Shown here one piece after another: positions 1 through 8,300 of a stretch of 10,331 nt of DNA. The notes under the pieces are model-generated. The model saw only the letters and a list, made by a program, of their open reading frames with translations, had not been told where the DNA came from and searched no databases. Position 1 is the stretch's first letter. Each line of letters begins with the position of its first letter. The stretch lies in NCBI GenBank assembly GCA_017522745.1, contig JAFWYI010000112.1, positions 1 to 10,331 of the forward strand, in the 5' to 3' direction. The DNA comes from Mailhella sp. (GTDB taxonomy: Bacteria > Desulfobacterota > Desulfovibrionia > Desulfovibrionales > Desulfovibrionaceae). Position numbers and translations under genes: made by a program.

Positions 1-393
1 CGCCTTTCCGCTGGCAAGAAGAAGTTCCGATTCCTGAAAAACTGGAGAAAGGCAGGCCCACGCCTGAGCCTCGAAATCGTTCATCAGGCAGATTCTGGCA
101 TCCGGGAAAAAGTTCCGGCACTGCTCTTCTTCCACCGCGAACTCGGCGTTGGTCATTTCTATACGGCCGTCATGTACAGGACCGGCCGCAGCAAAAACCA
201 CCACGTTGGCTCTGTTCAATTCCAGCCACTCCACGGGCCAGCATGAAAAAAGTTTGTCCAGCAGCGCCGCAAAATTCTCCACGCGAGAAGATATCACAAT
301 GCTCCCGCAGGGAGACGTACTTCCATTTTCCGCAGAAAACAAAGAAAAACGACTATTTGTACCACCAATATCCGCAGCAAGAATTATCATCAT
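1..393 (-). CDS. glk: Glucokinase, partial (3' end beyond window)
   Basis: ATP-dependent cytoplasmic kinase converting glucose to glucose-6-phosphate. The minus strand reads 131 codons without a stop and runs off the left edge, against about 320 residues for the family. The N-terminus MMIILAADIGGTNSRF has the phosphate-binding DIGGTN loop (residues 8-13). FAAAGPV (67-73) and the MTN segment (80-82) match the E. coli-type Glk family (PF02685) rather than ROK kinases. NDFEA (105-109) carries the expected catalytic Asp106. The start is the ATG at 393-391: an AAGGAG lies 8 bases upstream. A second ATG follows immediately and a GGAGG precedes it, so initiation one codon later is possible. The gene diverges from the glycogen operon and would salvage free glucose released by debranching. 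Its codons (ATA, TCA, TTG, AGT, many T-ending) are looser than those of the operon genes. Confidence 0.94.
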   Translation of the reverse strand, partial: MMIILAADIGGTNSRFSLFSAENGSTSPCGSIVISSRVENFAALLDKLFSCWPVEWLELNRANVVVFAAAGPVHDGRIEMTNAEFAVEEEQCRNFFPDARICLMNDFEAQAWACLSPVFQESELLLASGKA

Positions 394-432
394 GCCCTCC
401 GCTCCTTCGCACTTAACATAGAAGTTTCAAGA

Positions 433-461
433 TTGCCATAGTTGCCCAAAAAGGCTACACT
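433..461 (+). promoter_or_regulatory. Candidate sigma70 promoter of the glycogen operon
   Basis: TTGCCA at 433-438 (five of six to the -35 consensus) is followed after exactly 17 bases by TACACT at 456-461 (four of six to the -10 consensus). Transcription would start near 468 and give a 5' leader of about 150 bases before the debranching-enzyme start codon. The pair lies in the 223-base divergent region between glk and the operon. I found no comparably good promoter for glk on the minus strand; a TATGTT at 420-415 is a weak -10 candidate without a convincing -35. The call is by eye and has no experimental support. Confidence 0.4.
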
Positions 462-509
462 CAAGGCAGGGCAGGGTATTCTTTCTGGAGAACTGTCCAC
501 GTACGCACT

Positions 510-533
510 TTTCTTCACATATTTATGAAGAAA
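510..533. repeat. Inverted repeat in the operon leader (possible operator)
   Basis: TTTCTTCA (510-517) and TGAAGAAA (526-533) are perfect 8-base inverted arms around an AT-rich 8-base centre (CATATTTA). It lies about 40-65 bases downstream of the proposed transcription start and 84 bases before the debranching-enzyme start codon. The arms are A/T-rich, so an RNA hairpin would be weak, and the spacing of about one and a half helical turns suits a dimeric repressor site at least as well. No regulator gene is present in the window, and the binding protein is unknown. Confidence 0.35.
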
Positions 534-616
534 CTGCCATCTCGGCATCTGGACGCAAAAGATCCCGGCGTCCCTAATTTTTCCTGACGGGCAGGCCTTA
601 GGACAAAGCATCATAT

Positions 617-2722
617 ATGGAATTTCGTATCCGCCCCGACCAGGCTCTCTCCAACAGCAACATGAGCCGGGAATGGCTTCTCACGAACAGCCGCGGCGAT
701 TACGCATCTGGCTCTGTTCATGGCTGCAACACCCGTCGTTATCATGGCCTGCTGGCCTCTCAGACCCCTGCCGGGCGATACATGCTCCTTTCCACGCTGG
801 AAGACGAAGCCTCCATCGGCGGACGCAACGTCCCGCTTTCCAGCCGTGTGCATCCCGGTGTCATCTGGCCTGAGGGATGGCGCTTCCTCAAAGAGATATC
901 CTGCTCCCATGACTGCGTGACATCCTCCTTCCTGCTCTCCTCCGATGAGGAAGGCGGCGAAGTCATCCTGCATCGCTCTCTCATCCTTGATCGCGCCTCC
1001 TCCCGCCTCATCGTGCGCTATATGCTGGCTGACACTCCGGCTGCCCGCGCCCTCGAAGGTGTGACGCTCACGATCCGCCCCCTGCTGAACGGTCGCAACA
1101 TCAATTATCTGTATCCTGCCATGCCGGCCCGCGCGGCTTCCGTGCGCCCCCTCGACCTGACCACAGCCCCCTGTACCGGATTCTCCTTCCAGCCTGACGA
1201 AGAGATCCCCTCTCTCGTGATGCAGGTCTCCGCTTCCGGGCTCCAGTATCCTGCCTTCCGCACCGCCCCTGACTGGTATTTCAAGGTACAGTACCCTGTA
1301 GAAAACGAACGCGGTTACGACTTCGAAGAAGATCTGCTCATGCCCGGCGAATTCACTGCCACCGTGAGCGTCGGTCATCCCGTATGGCTCTCCGCCGGCA
1401 CTGAAGCACTTTCCGAAGCTCCCGAGACCATCTGGGAACGCCATTTCGAGACCGCTCCCAAGCCTGTATTCAAAGAGGCCCTTCTCGAACATCTCCGCCG
1501 TGAAGCCGACCGCTTCCTCGTGAACACTGCGGGACAGTCCGTCGTTCCTGCCGGTTATCACTGGTTCGGCCCCTGGGGGCGCGATACGCTCATCGCTCTG
1601 CCCGGTCTCACCTTCGAATCCGGCCGCGTGAAGGAAGGAAAGGCCATCCTGCGCTCCATCGCCGGGACTGTTAAGAACGGCCTCGTGCCCAACCTCCTCG
1701 GCGCGGGCAACTTCGGCGGCGAAGCCTACAACTCTGCCGATGCCTCTCTCTGGTATCTGCTGGCCGTGCATCGCTTTGTCCTGGCCTGCCCTAAAGAAAA
1801 GGGCTTCATCAAGCGCTTCTGCTGGCCCGTGATGAAGGACATCATCCGCAACTTCGCGGCCGGCACCATGCCCGATGAAAACGGCAACATGCTGGTCTTT
1901 GCTGATAAAGACGGTCTCCTGCACGTAGGAAGCGAAAAAACGCAGCTCACCTGGATGGACGCTTCCATCAACGGTGTGCCCGTCACGCCGCGCCATGGCT
2001 GTGCCGTAGAACTCAACGCGCTGTGGTTCGACGCCCTCACCTTCGCCAAGGAACTGGCCGCTGAATTCGACGAGCCCGCTCCCGCCGAAACGTCCTGCCT
2101 GCCCCGCCTGAAAAAAGCCTTCGTGCGCGTGTTCTGCCCCTCCGAAGACGACAAGGCCATCATGGGCGGCGGTCTGTACGATACCTGGCGCCCCGGCGCG
2201 GAAGCCGACCACAGCATCCGGCCCAACCAGATCTTCGCGGTAGCCGTCCCCAGCTCTCCTCTTTCGCAGAAGATGCAGGCTTCCGTGGTGAAGTGTGTTC
2301 GCGAACATCTGCTCACGCCCTACGGCCTCCGCACGCTCTCGCCTTCCGACCCGGCCTACAAGGGAGCCTGTCAGGGCGCCCAGTCCGTACGCGACAAAGC
2401 ATATCATCAGGGCACGGTATGGCCCTGGCCCGTCGGCGCCTATGTCGATGCCGCCGTCAAGACGGCCCGCAGCGCCAAAACCGTGCGTGACGTGCTTACC
2501 ACGCTCACGCCTCTGTTCACCGATCATCTCTATGAAGCCGGCCTTGGCGGCATCTCCGAGATCCTCGATGGCGACGCCCCTCATAAAGCAGGTGGCTGCA
2601 TCTCGCAGGCCTGGAGCTGTGCCGAAGCCCTTCGTCTTCTGCTCCTTATCAAGAAAAACAACCCGGAAGAATGGACCAACTGGCTGGAAGCGTTGGAAAA
2701 GAACGCCTCCGAAGCCCGCTGA
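617..2722 (+). CDS. Glycogen debranching enzyme, amylo-alpha-1,6-glucosidase (GH133)
   Basis: Predicted cytoplasmic enzyme that hydrolyses alpha-1,6 branch stubs of glycogen, releasing free glucose. The product has 701 residues, normal for the single-domain archaeal/bacterial GDE type. An N-terminal beta-rich domain (about 15-270) carries EWLLTNSRGDYASGS (19-33) and NTRRYHGLL (38-46). The catalytic GDE_C part (about 285-690) shows WFGPWGRDTLIALPG (316-330), NSADASLWY (372-380), a WMDASINGVPVTPRHG stretch (446-461), RPNQ (535-538), YHQGTVWPWPVG (596-607) and EILDGD (648-653), all typical of GH133. There is no glucanotransferase domain like that of eukaryotic debranching enzymes. The ATG at 617 fits the family N-terminus, but its ribosome binding site is weak (AGGA 13 bases upstream). 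It is first in the probable operon; the GT4 gene follows after 39 bases. No signal peptide is seen. Confidence 0.94.
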   Translation: MEFRIRPDQALSNSNMSREWLLTNSRGDYASGSVHGCNTRRYHGLLASQTPAGRYMLLSTLEDEASIGGRNVPLSSRVHPGVIWPEGWRFLKEISCSHDCVTSSFLLSSDEEGGEVILHRSLILDRASSRLIVRYMLADTPAARALEGVTLTIRPLLNGRNINYLYPAMPARAASVRPLDLTTAPCTGFSFQPDEEIPSLVMQVSASGLQYPAFRTAPDWYFKVQYPVENERGYDFEEDLLMPGEFTATVSVGHPVWLSAGTEALSEAPETIWERHFETAPKPVFKEALLEHLRREADRFLVNTAGQSVVPAGYHWFGPWGRDTLIALPGLTFESGRVKEGKAILRSIAGTVKNGLVPNLLGAGNFGGEAYNSADASLWYLLAVHRFVLACPKEKGFIKRFCWPVMKDIIRNFAAGTMPDENGNMLVFADKDGLLHVGSEKTQLTWMDASINGVPVTPRHGCAVELNALWFDALTFAKELAAEFDEPAPAETSCLPRLKKAFVRVFCPSEDDKAIMGGGLYDTWRPGAEADHSIRPNQIFAVAVPSSPLSQKMQASVVKCVREHLLTPYGLRTLSPSDPAYKGACQGAQSVRDKAYHQGTVWPWPVGAYVDAAVKTARSAKTVRDVLTTLTPLFTDHLYEAGLGGISEILDGDAPHKAGGCISQAWSCAEALRLLLLIKKNNPEEWTNWLEALEKNASEAR

Positions 2723-2761
2723 GCCTCACTTTCATCGACCCGACAACACAGGGGAGAATAT

Positions 2762-4078
2762 ATGCGTGTTCTGATGCTTGGATGGGAATTTCCGCCGCAC
2801 ATCAGCGGTGGCCTTGGAACGGCCTGCCTCGGTATCACTCAGGGACTCACGGAAAAGGGTGTGGATCTCACCTTCATCCTGCCCAGCATGAAGGCCGAAG
2901 AGGCCGGCCAGTCCGAAACGAAACTCCGCTCTGCTTCCGGAGTGCCCATTTCCCACGCCCTCAAGAAGGCTGTGGAGCAGGTCCGCCATCAGCAGCATCA
3001 CGACGAGTTCACCGATCTGCTGATGCGTCCGGTGAACGCGCGTCTGCATCCTTACGGATACGACTACTCCAAGAGCATCGACGCCGCCATGTTCAATGAG
3101 GACGAGATCGCGGAGATCAGCCATTTCCATGGTGGCTACAAAGAAGACCTCATGGATGAAGTGTATCGCTTCTCCACCGCCGCCGCGGCCGTGATCCTTG
3201 AAGAGAACGCCAAGAAGAAGGCCGATGTCATCCACGCCCACGACTGGATGACCTATCCCGCTGCCACCATCGCCAGCCGCCTTTCCGGCCTGCCCTTCGT
3301 GGCCCATCTGCACGCCACGGAATTCGACCGCTGCGGCGATCACGGCTGGGACGTGATCTATGGCATCGAACGTGACGGCCTCCATGCCGCCGACCATGTC
3401 ATCGCCGTTTCCGAACGGACCAAGCGCATCGCTGTGGAACGCTATGGCGTGCCGGAACACAAGGTCTCCGTCGTCTACAACGGTGCGTTCCTCAACGAGA
3501 ACATCCCCACCTTCGAGATCCCCGAAGCCATCAGGAACGAGAAGCGCGTGCTGTTCATGGCCCGCATCACGTTCCAGAAGGGCCCGGAATATTTTGTGGA
3601 AGCCGCCCGCCTCGTCCTCAACGAGATGCCCAACACCCGCTTCATCATGGCCGGCAACGGCGACCTGCTCCCTCGCATGATGAAACGTGTGGCCGAACTC
3701 CGCATGGGCAGCCAGTTCCATTTCCCCGGCTTCATGCGCGGCAAGGAAGAAGTCTATCGGATGTACTCCATGGCCGACCTGTTCGTGATGCCCAGCGTGT
3801 CCGAACCCTTCGGTATCGCTCCTCTGGAAGCCCTGCAGTGCGGAGCGCCCATCCTCATTTCCAAGCAGTCCGGCTGTGCTGAAGTGCTTCCTGCCGCTCT
3901 CACCGTGGACTACTGGGACGTGCGCCGCATGGCTGACCGCATCATGGACTGCCTGAACTACCCCGTCATGGCTCAGGAGAGCCTGCGTCAGTGCCAGGCC
4001 GACCTCCAGCTCCTCACCTGGGACCGCGCCGCAGATGGCATCCTCAACGCGTATTCCCACGTGTGTCCTAACGCCTAA
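2762..4078 (+). CDS. GT4-family glycosyltransferase of the glycogen cluster
   Basis: A 438-residue GT-B fold glycosyltransferase, probably cytoplasmic. The N-terminal Rossmann half begins MRVLMLGWEFPPHISGGLG, with the glycine-rich loop (16-19) shared by GT4 and GT5 enzymes, and has an HAHDWMT segment (158-164). The C-terminal donor-binding half has VVYNG (237-241), ARITFQKG with Arg268 and Lys273 for donor phosphates, and the E-x7-E motif (Glu348, Glu356) in SEPFGIAPLEALQCG. The family uses nucleotide-sugar donors with retention of configuration. Donor and acceptor cannot be read from the sequence; glycogen primer synthesis, chain extension or a GlgM-like reaction are all possible. Start: GGAG 5 bases before ATG 2762. 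It lies 39 bases after the debranching gene and 15 before GH57, so cotranscription is likely. Confidence 0.88.
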   Translation: MRVLMLGWEFPPHISGGLGTACLGITQGLTEKGVDLTFILPSMKAEEAGQSETKLRSASGVPISHALKKAVEQVRHQQHHDEFTDLLMRPVNARLHPYGYDYSKSIDAAMFNEDEIAEISHFHGGYKEDLMDEVYRFSTAAAAVILEENAKKKADVIHAHDWMTYPAATIASRLSGLPFVAHLHATEFDRCGDHGWDVIYGIERDGLHAADHVIAVSERTKRIAVERYGVPEHKVSVVYNGAFLNENIPTFEIPEAIRNEKRVLFMARITFQKGPEYFVEAARLVLNEMPNTRFIMAGNGDLLPRMMKRVAELRMGSQFHFPGFMRGKEEVYRMYSMADLFVMPSVSEPFGIAPLEALQCGAPILISKQSGCAEVLPAALTVDYWDVRRMADRIMDCLNYPVMAQESLRQCQADLQLLTWDRAADGILNAYSHVCPNA

Positions 4079-4093
4079 ACGCAGGAGCAGGCC

Positions 4094-5287
4094 ATGCCTT
4101 CCGTATGTTTCTACTTTCAGGTGCATCAGCCTTATCGCCTGCGCCAGTACCGCTTCTTCGACATAGGCGTTGACAACGATTATGAAGATGTGGAAAAAAA
4201 CCGCTCCACCATGCGTAAAGTAGCTGAAAAATGCTACCTGCCCATGAACGCTCTCCTGCTGGAGCTCATCGAGCGGCATCAGGGACACTTCCGCCTTTCC
4301 TTCTCCATGACGGGTTCCTTCATCGACCAGTGCGTGGAGTATGCCCCTGAGGTGCTGGAAAGTTTCAAAGCTCTGGCGAAGACCGGCTGCGTGGAATTCC
4401 TGGACGAGACGGACAATCACAGTCTCGCCGCCATCTTCAACGAAGATGAGTTCCGCGCGCAGGTGGGCGCTCACCGTACTCGCATGGAAGAACTGTTCGG
4501 ACAGAAGCCCCGCGCCTTCCGCAATACCGAGCTGGTATACAGCAACAGTATCGCTCGCATGGCTGAAGATATGGGGTACGATGTCATCCTTGCGGAAGGC
4601 GTGGACAACGTGCTCGACTGGCGGACCCCTGACTTCGTGTATCATCCCGAAGGCTGTGGGAACATCAGGCTGATGCTCAAGAACTACAAGCTCTCGGACG
4701 ATATCGCGTTCCGCTTCTCCGACCATAGCTGGGAAGGCTACCCGCTCATGGCCGAGACCTTCGCTCAATGGCTGCACAACGTGAAGGGCAATGGCGATGT
4801 CATCAATCTGTTCATGGATTACGAGACCTTCGGTGAACATCAGTGGGCCGATACCGGCATCTTCGATTTCATGCGCGCCCTGCCCGGCAAGGTCCTGGAA
4901 GACCCGGAATTCGACTTCCTCACCGTGTCCGAAGCGGCCGACCGCTATCCTGCCCGTGGCTGGATAGATGTGCCTTACTATACCTCGTGGGCCGACGCCG
5001 AACGCGACCTTTCCGCATGGATCAGCAATGACATGCAGAAAGATGCCTTCCGCGCCCTCTACGAGTGTCAGATCCTTGCCTCGCAGATAGACGACCCTGA
5101 ACTCAGGGAGGACTGGCAGCGTCTGCAGTGTTCTGACCATTTCTACTACATGTGCAGCAAAAGCGCCGGTGACGGCGACGTGCATAAGTACTTCTCTCCG
5201 TACAAGACCCCCGCGGACGCGTACGTGAACTTCATGAACGTTCTGGCCGACTTCCGCCTCCGTCTGCTTGCCAAGGCCGGCCAGTAA
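4094..5287 (+). CDS. GH57 alpha-glucan-active enzyme (alpha-amylase type)
   Basis: A 397-residue glycoside hydrolase family 57 protein, a family of retaining enzymes including alpha-amylases, 4-alpha-glucanotransferases and branching enzymes. Conserved regions seen in order: HQPYR (11-15); FRNTELVYS (142-150) with the presumed nucleophile Glu146; FMDYETFGEHQW (240-251) with the presumed acid/base Asp242; SWADAERDLSAW (298-309); and SDHFYYM (347-353). Both catalytic candidates are present, so it does not look like the catalytically dead amylase-like subgroup. It is shorter than GH57 branching enzymes, which usually exceed 500 residues with an added C-terminal domain, so hydrolysis or transfer seems likelier than branching. 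No signal peptide is seen, so internal glycogen or maltodextrin is the likely substrate. Start: AGGAG 6 bases before ATG 4094, 15 bases after the GT4 stop. The exact activity is unresolved. Confidence 0.91.
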   Translation: MPSVCFYFQVHQPYRLRQYRFFDIGVDNDYEDVEKNRSTMRKVAEKCYLPMNALLLELIERHQGHFRLSFSMTGSFIDQCVEYAPEVLESFKALAKTGCVEFLDETDNHSLAAIFNEDEFRAQVGAHRTRMEELFGQKPRAFRNTELVYSNSIARMAEDMGYDVILAEGVDNVLDWRTPDFVYHPEGCGNIRLMLKNYKLSDDIAFRFSDHSWEGYPLMAETFAQWLHNVKGNGDVINLFMDYETFGEHQWADTGIFDFMRALPGKVLEDPEFDFLTVSEAADRYPARGWIDVPYYTSWADAERDLSAWISNDMQKDAFRALYECQILASQIDDPELREDWQRLQCSDHFYYMCSKSAGDGDVHKYFSPYKTPADAYVNFMNVLADFRLRLLAKAGQ

Positions 5288-5313
5288 AAAAATAAAAGTA
5301 CGAACACTACTGC

Positions 5314-5347
5314 CCCCGCTCCACCCGCGCCGAAGGGTGGAGCGGGG
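5314..5347 (+). other. Strong intercistronic hairpin before the fusion gene
   Basis: CCCCGCTCCACCC (5314-5326) pairs perfectly with GGGTGGAGCGGGG (5335-5347) around an 8-base loop, giving a 13-bp GC-rich stem. It starts 26 bases after the GH57 stop and ends 32 bases before the fusion-gene start codon. No U-tract follows (tgtcgtgttc), so it is not a classical intrinsic terminator. It could be an mRNA-stability or processing element that sets fusion-gene expression apart from the genes upstream, or a partial attenuator. The stem also covers an in-frame GTG at 5347, which argues against translation starting there. Confidence 0.6.
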
Positions 5348-5379
5348 TGTCGTGTTCAAATCACCTTTATGGAGATTCA

Positions 5380-8300
5380 ATGAATCAACCTTCACGCACT
5401 CACCTTTTTGAAGTAAGCTGGGAAGTGTGCAACAAGGTCGGTGGCATCTATGAAGTGGTTGCCAGCAAGGCGCAGCAGGCCATGCGCGCCTTTGACGGCG
5501 AGTACTTCCTCATCGGCCCCGACACCAAGCACAACACGGAGTTCACCGAAACGGATGAACCCTGCTGGGACGCTATCCGCTACCCGCTTCAGGACAAGGA
5601 TCTGCGCTGCCGCTTCGGCCGCTGGGAGATCCCGGGCCGCCCCCGTGCCATCCTTGTGGATTTCAACGGTCGCCACGACTCCAACCAGCTCCTGCGTCAG
5701 CTCTGGGAACGCTTTGGTGTGGACTCCCTCTCCGGCAGCTGGGACTACATCGAACCTGTGGCCTTCAGCTACACCTGCGGCGAAGTCATCGCCACCATCC
5801 ATCAGGTGCTTTCTGCTCGTGAGAAGATCCATGGCATCGCTCACTTCCATGAATGGATGTGCGGCGCCGGCATCCTCGCGCTCAAGACGCTTGCCCCCGC
5901 GATGGGTACGGTGTTCACCACCCACGCCACCGTGCTTGGCCGCGCCATGTGCGGCAACGGTGTGGACATCTACGCCCGCATGGCCGAGATCTCTCCTTCT
6001 CAGGAAGCCTCCCGCTACAATGTCGTGGCCAAATGCTCCATGGAAACCGTGAGCGCCCGCGAAGCGGATATCTTCACCACCGTCAGCGGCATCACCGCTG
6101 AAGAAGCCCGCTACTTCCTCGGCCGCACCCCCGATATCGTGACCACCAACGGCCTCGATCTTTCCGCTATCCACGATTTCAGCAAGGATCGTGAATCCGC
6201 CAAGAAGAACCGTGCCGCCATGCTGGCCCCTGTGAACAAGCTCCTGCGCCGTGAGCTTCCCGAGAACACCCGCGTTCTCGTCATCTCCGGCCGCTACGAA
6301 CATCACAACAAGGGCGTGGATCTCTTCCTTGACGCACTTGCACAGGCCAAGGAATCCCTCAAGGGTTCCGGCAAGAACGTGCTTGCGCTCATGCTCATGA
6401 TGGGCGGCCACACCGGCCCCAACGCCGATGCTGTGAACGGCGACGCCTCCGTGAAGGCCGATGCCGCACATCCTGAATACGGCTTCCTCACCAGCCATCA
6501 TGTCTACGGTGCCGCCAACGATCCCATCCTGAGCAGCTGCCGCCGCCTCGGCCTGAACAACACGGCCGACGATCCCGTGCAGGTGGTCTTCATGCCCGCC
6601 ATGCTCGATGGCAAGGACGGCCTCTTCAATATGCCGTACTTCGACGTTCTCTCCAGCTGTGACCTCGGCGTGTTCCCCAGCTGGTATGAACCCTGGGGCT
6701 ACACTCCCCACGAAGCCGCTGCCTACAGCGTGCCCACCATCATCACCGACCTTTCCGGCTTCGGCCTCTGGGTGCGCCAGCTCGAACAGCAGACCGGCCC
6801 CCAGCCCGGCATCGGCGTCATCCCCCGCAAGGGCGTGGAATACAGCGAAGTGGTCACCAGCCTCGCTAATGTCCTCCTCCACTACGCTACCTGCTCCGAC
6901 GAAGAGCTGGATCAGCATCGCCGCACTGTACGTGCCGCTTCTGCCCATGCCGACTGGAAGGAATTCTTCCAGCTTTACATGGAGGCATACCGCGGTGCCA
7001 ACACCAAGGCTCATGCCCGCCGCCACGTCTCTGCCCACAAGAATAAACTTTCCAAGGTACTTGCCATGCGTCCTTCTTCCATCCCCTTCCTTCGCACGCT
7101 GAACGCTGTTTCGGAGCTTCCTGCCGAACTCAGCCGCCTGCGCGACATCGCCGCCAACGTCTGGTGGTGCTGGCAGCCCGAAGCTATGGACATGTTCGAA
7201 TCCATGTCCCCCGAGCTGTGGGAAGCCTGCGGCCATAATCCCATCTTCATGGTGGAAAACACCCCCGCCGTCCGCCTTCAGGAACTGGCCTCCAAGAAGG
7301 CCTTCGTGAAGCGTGTGAAGGACCTCGCCAAGAAGTTCGACGAATATATGGCTCAGAGCCACATTTTCGACGAGCTTGAAGACGGCACTGTCACCGTGAA
7401 CATGGAACGCCCCGTGGCCTACTTCTCCACGGAATTCGGCATGCACGAAAGCCTCCAGCTCTACTCCGGCGGCCTCGGCGTGCTTTCCGGCGACCACATG
7501 AAGTCCTCCAGCGACGAACGTCTGCCCCTCATCGGCGTGGGCCTGTTCTACCTGAACGGCTACTTCCAGCAGACTGTGGACCAGCGCGGCCATCAGAACC
7601 CCGTGTACCCCGAGAACCATCCCGGCAACCTGCCCCTCGAAGCCATGCTCGACGAAAAGGGCGCCCCTCTGATGATCTCCGTGCCGCTGGGCAGCCGCAA
7701 CCTCTACGCCCGCATCTGGAAGGTGCAGGTGGGCCTCTGCCCTCTCTACCTCATGGACACCAACGTGCCCGAAAACACTGACGACGACCGCCGCGTCACC
7801 GCCCGCCTCTACGAAGCCGACCGCGACGTGCGTATGCGTCAGGAGATCCTGCTCGGTATGGGCGGCGTGCGCATGCTCCGCGCCCTCGGCATCACTCCCT
7901 CCGTGTGGCACATGAACGAAGGCCACTCCGCCTTCCTCGTGCTTGAACGCCTGCGCCAGCACATGAAGGGCGACGGTCTCACCCTCGAAGAAGCCAAGAC
8001 CCTCGTCCGCAGCTCCTGCGTGTTCACCACGCACACTCCTGTGGACGCCGGTAACGAACGCTTCTCCGCCGATCTCATGAGCCGCTACTTCCCCGAATTC
8101 GCCAAGAAGCTCGGTCTTGAATGGCAGGACTTCCTCCGCCTCGGCCGTCTGGACGGCGGCGATCCCAACACCTTCGATATGACGGTGCTGGCTCTCACCA
8201 TGTCCTCTCAGGCCAACGGCGTTTCCATGATGCACGGCATGGTCTCCCGCCGCATGTGGCACAAGGTCTGGAAGGGCTTCGCTGAAGCCGAACTTCCCAT

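Noticed and set aside
149..421. A 90-codon plus-strand frame in the first 421 bases.
   Set aside because: It is a shadow of glk, whose minus-strand translation has clear glucokinase motifs across the same bases.
390..614. A 74-codon minus-strand frame whose TGA overlaps the glk start (ATGATG), suggesting a coupled small upstream gene.
   Set aside because: It has no ribosome binding site and no recognisable sequence, begins almost on top of the opposite debranching-gene start, and would cover the whole divergent promoter region. The overlap is probably chance.
5314..5347. Reading the hairpin before the fusion gene as an intrinsic terminator ending the first three genes.
   Set aside because: No U-tract follows the stem on the plus strand. 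On the minus strand the T-rich stretch begins only well beyond the stem, and no minus-strand gene ends there.
5347..5379. In-frame GTG at 5347 as an earlier start of the fusion gene.
   Set aside because: It would add 11 non-homologous residues, lies in the last base pair of the hairpin stem and lacks a ribosome binding site. ATG 5380 has GGAG 5 bases upstream and matches where the synthase family begins.
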